From NCBI RefSeq assembly GCF_021347895.1, contig NC_067131.1, positions 8,584,653 through 8,648,652 on the forward strand: a stretch of DNA of 64,000 nucleotides. Reading direction: 5' to 3'. The translations under genes were made by a program, and so were the position numbers. Under the pieces are notes generated by a model. It did not search any database. It worked only from the letters and a program-made list of their open reading frames with translations, and was not told the DNA's origin. The DNA is from Acanthochromis polyacanthus. Lineage: Eukaryota; Chordata; Actinopteri; Pomacentridae. Of the stretch, positions 63,111 to 64,000 are shown one piece after another (position 1 is the first letter of the stretch; each line of letters opens with the position of its first letter).

Positions 63111-64000
63111 TAGCAACAACCTTCTCTGTATTGCCTAACAAGATGTATATGTATCCATGGCAACCAAATCAGTACTTGAATGGATAGACGCCACATAAAA
63201 GAAGAACACAGCGACCGTCACATCACCCGCTGGTTTGTGGACTAACATTCTGAAGCCCCAAGTTTGGCATTTGGCTGTCACCACGTTGATCTTTTGAAAC
63301 TGGGCGTGTCGAGTGAGTGGACGATCTGACTGGTAAAAACTTACGGATACTAACTAAATTTCTAAAATGACCATAATGCTGTATTGACTGACACTTGAAA
63401 CTAGCGATTGAGAGTGAAAACTAATTACGAAAATGTTTACTGAGGAAACAAATCAAGTGAGAAGTAGGCTCATTTTCTCATACACTTATATACAATCGGC
63501 CTTCTTTTTGCCAATCAAAGAATTCAGTGTTAAGGCTACGTCCATTTTTTCTACACCATCTATGCTTAAGTGTGATGGCCTCCACAAGAATTTTCTTTCT
63601 AATCCAACAATAAAGTCAGGCTATGTAACTTTTGCTAAACAGCCACTTTGAATTTCCCTTAATTTCCTAAATATTTCTGAGCCTTCTGCCTTAAGTTATT
63701 CGAAATTTGTAGAAAATATTCCTACTTGCTTTCTTGCAGGTTAGTTTACAAGATCAAACCGCTCCTGTGTCTGTATGAAAAAGCTGAAGCTACCAACAGC
63801 AGCTGGTTAGCATAAGACTGGAAACAGTTAATATATGAAAATATATCGAGCAGGACCTCAAAAACTCACAAAACCACAATGAGTTCATTTAATTTTCTTT
63901 AAGGATTAAGCAACTAAAGAACAAAACTAGTGAGATTTGAAGGTGCTTCTTGGTGTTTCTACATTTACAGTCTTTGTGCAAAATTAAGCCAACAAGTTTG
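63111..64000. other. Right edge, probably POLR3A intron
   Basis: AT-rich sequence without an exon that I could join to the POLR3A exon at 62564. The 72-codon frame at 63433-63651 is not supported. Confidence 0.4.

Overview
The window is nuclear DNA of a teleost fish, probably a percomorph. It has vertebrate-type exons with GT/AG splice sites, AT-rich introns, V-SINE and tRNA-derived SINE copies, Tc1/mariner, hAT-like and Harbinger-like elements, LINE fragments and long dinucleotide runs. I see no bacterial-type operons, CRISPR arrays or genuine rRNA/tRNA genes. All gene calls rest on reading exon peptides and checking that splice phases agree; no alignment was run.

Layout, left to right: (1) 1890-4387, plus strand: the last five coding exons of a procollagen N-proteinase ADAMTS gene, best matched to ADAMTS14. 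(2) 7179-10749, minus strand: a complete seven-exon StAR-family gene (279 aa, divergent, star2-like), tail to tail with ADAMTS14. (3) 12482-12814: an unrecognised GC-rich reading frame; 12905-13720: a degenerate minisatellite. (4) 14262-19985: a 5.7-kb AT-rich satellite of about 28 units of about 152 bp, carrying SINEs that were amplified together with the satellite. (5) 20-28 kb: gene-poor, with a decayed Tc1 element. (6) 28.6-37.7 kb, minus strand: TBATA (Spatial), at least seven exons, with a LINE fragment in an intron. (7) 39.8-40.6 kb: two LINE 3' ends in opposite orientation. (8) 42711-52480, plus strand: a complete six-exon QRFP (26RFa) receptor-like GPCR of 440 aa, with several DNA transposons in its introns. 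(9) 58320-62564, minus strand: the last five coding exons of POLR3A, whose 5' part lies beyond the right edge.

ADAMTS14, TBATA and POLR3A all lie on human 10q22, so the block looks like conserved synteny. The StAR-like and QRFPR-like genes are not at that place in human and are therefore candidates for paralogues kept in fish or moved. The genes have unrelated roles: collagen maturation, steroidogenic cholesterol transport, a thymus/testis protein, a neuropeptide receptor and RNA polymerase III. I found no new multi-gene system. The most unusual structure is the satellite with its nested SINEs, inverted units and 0.67-kb higher-order duplication.
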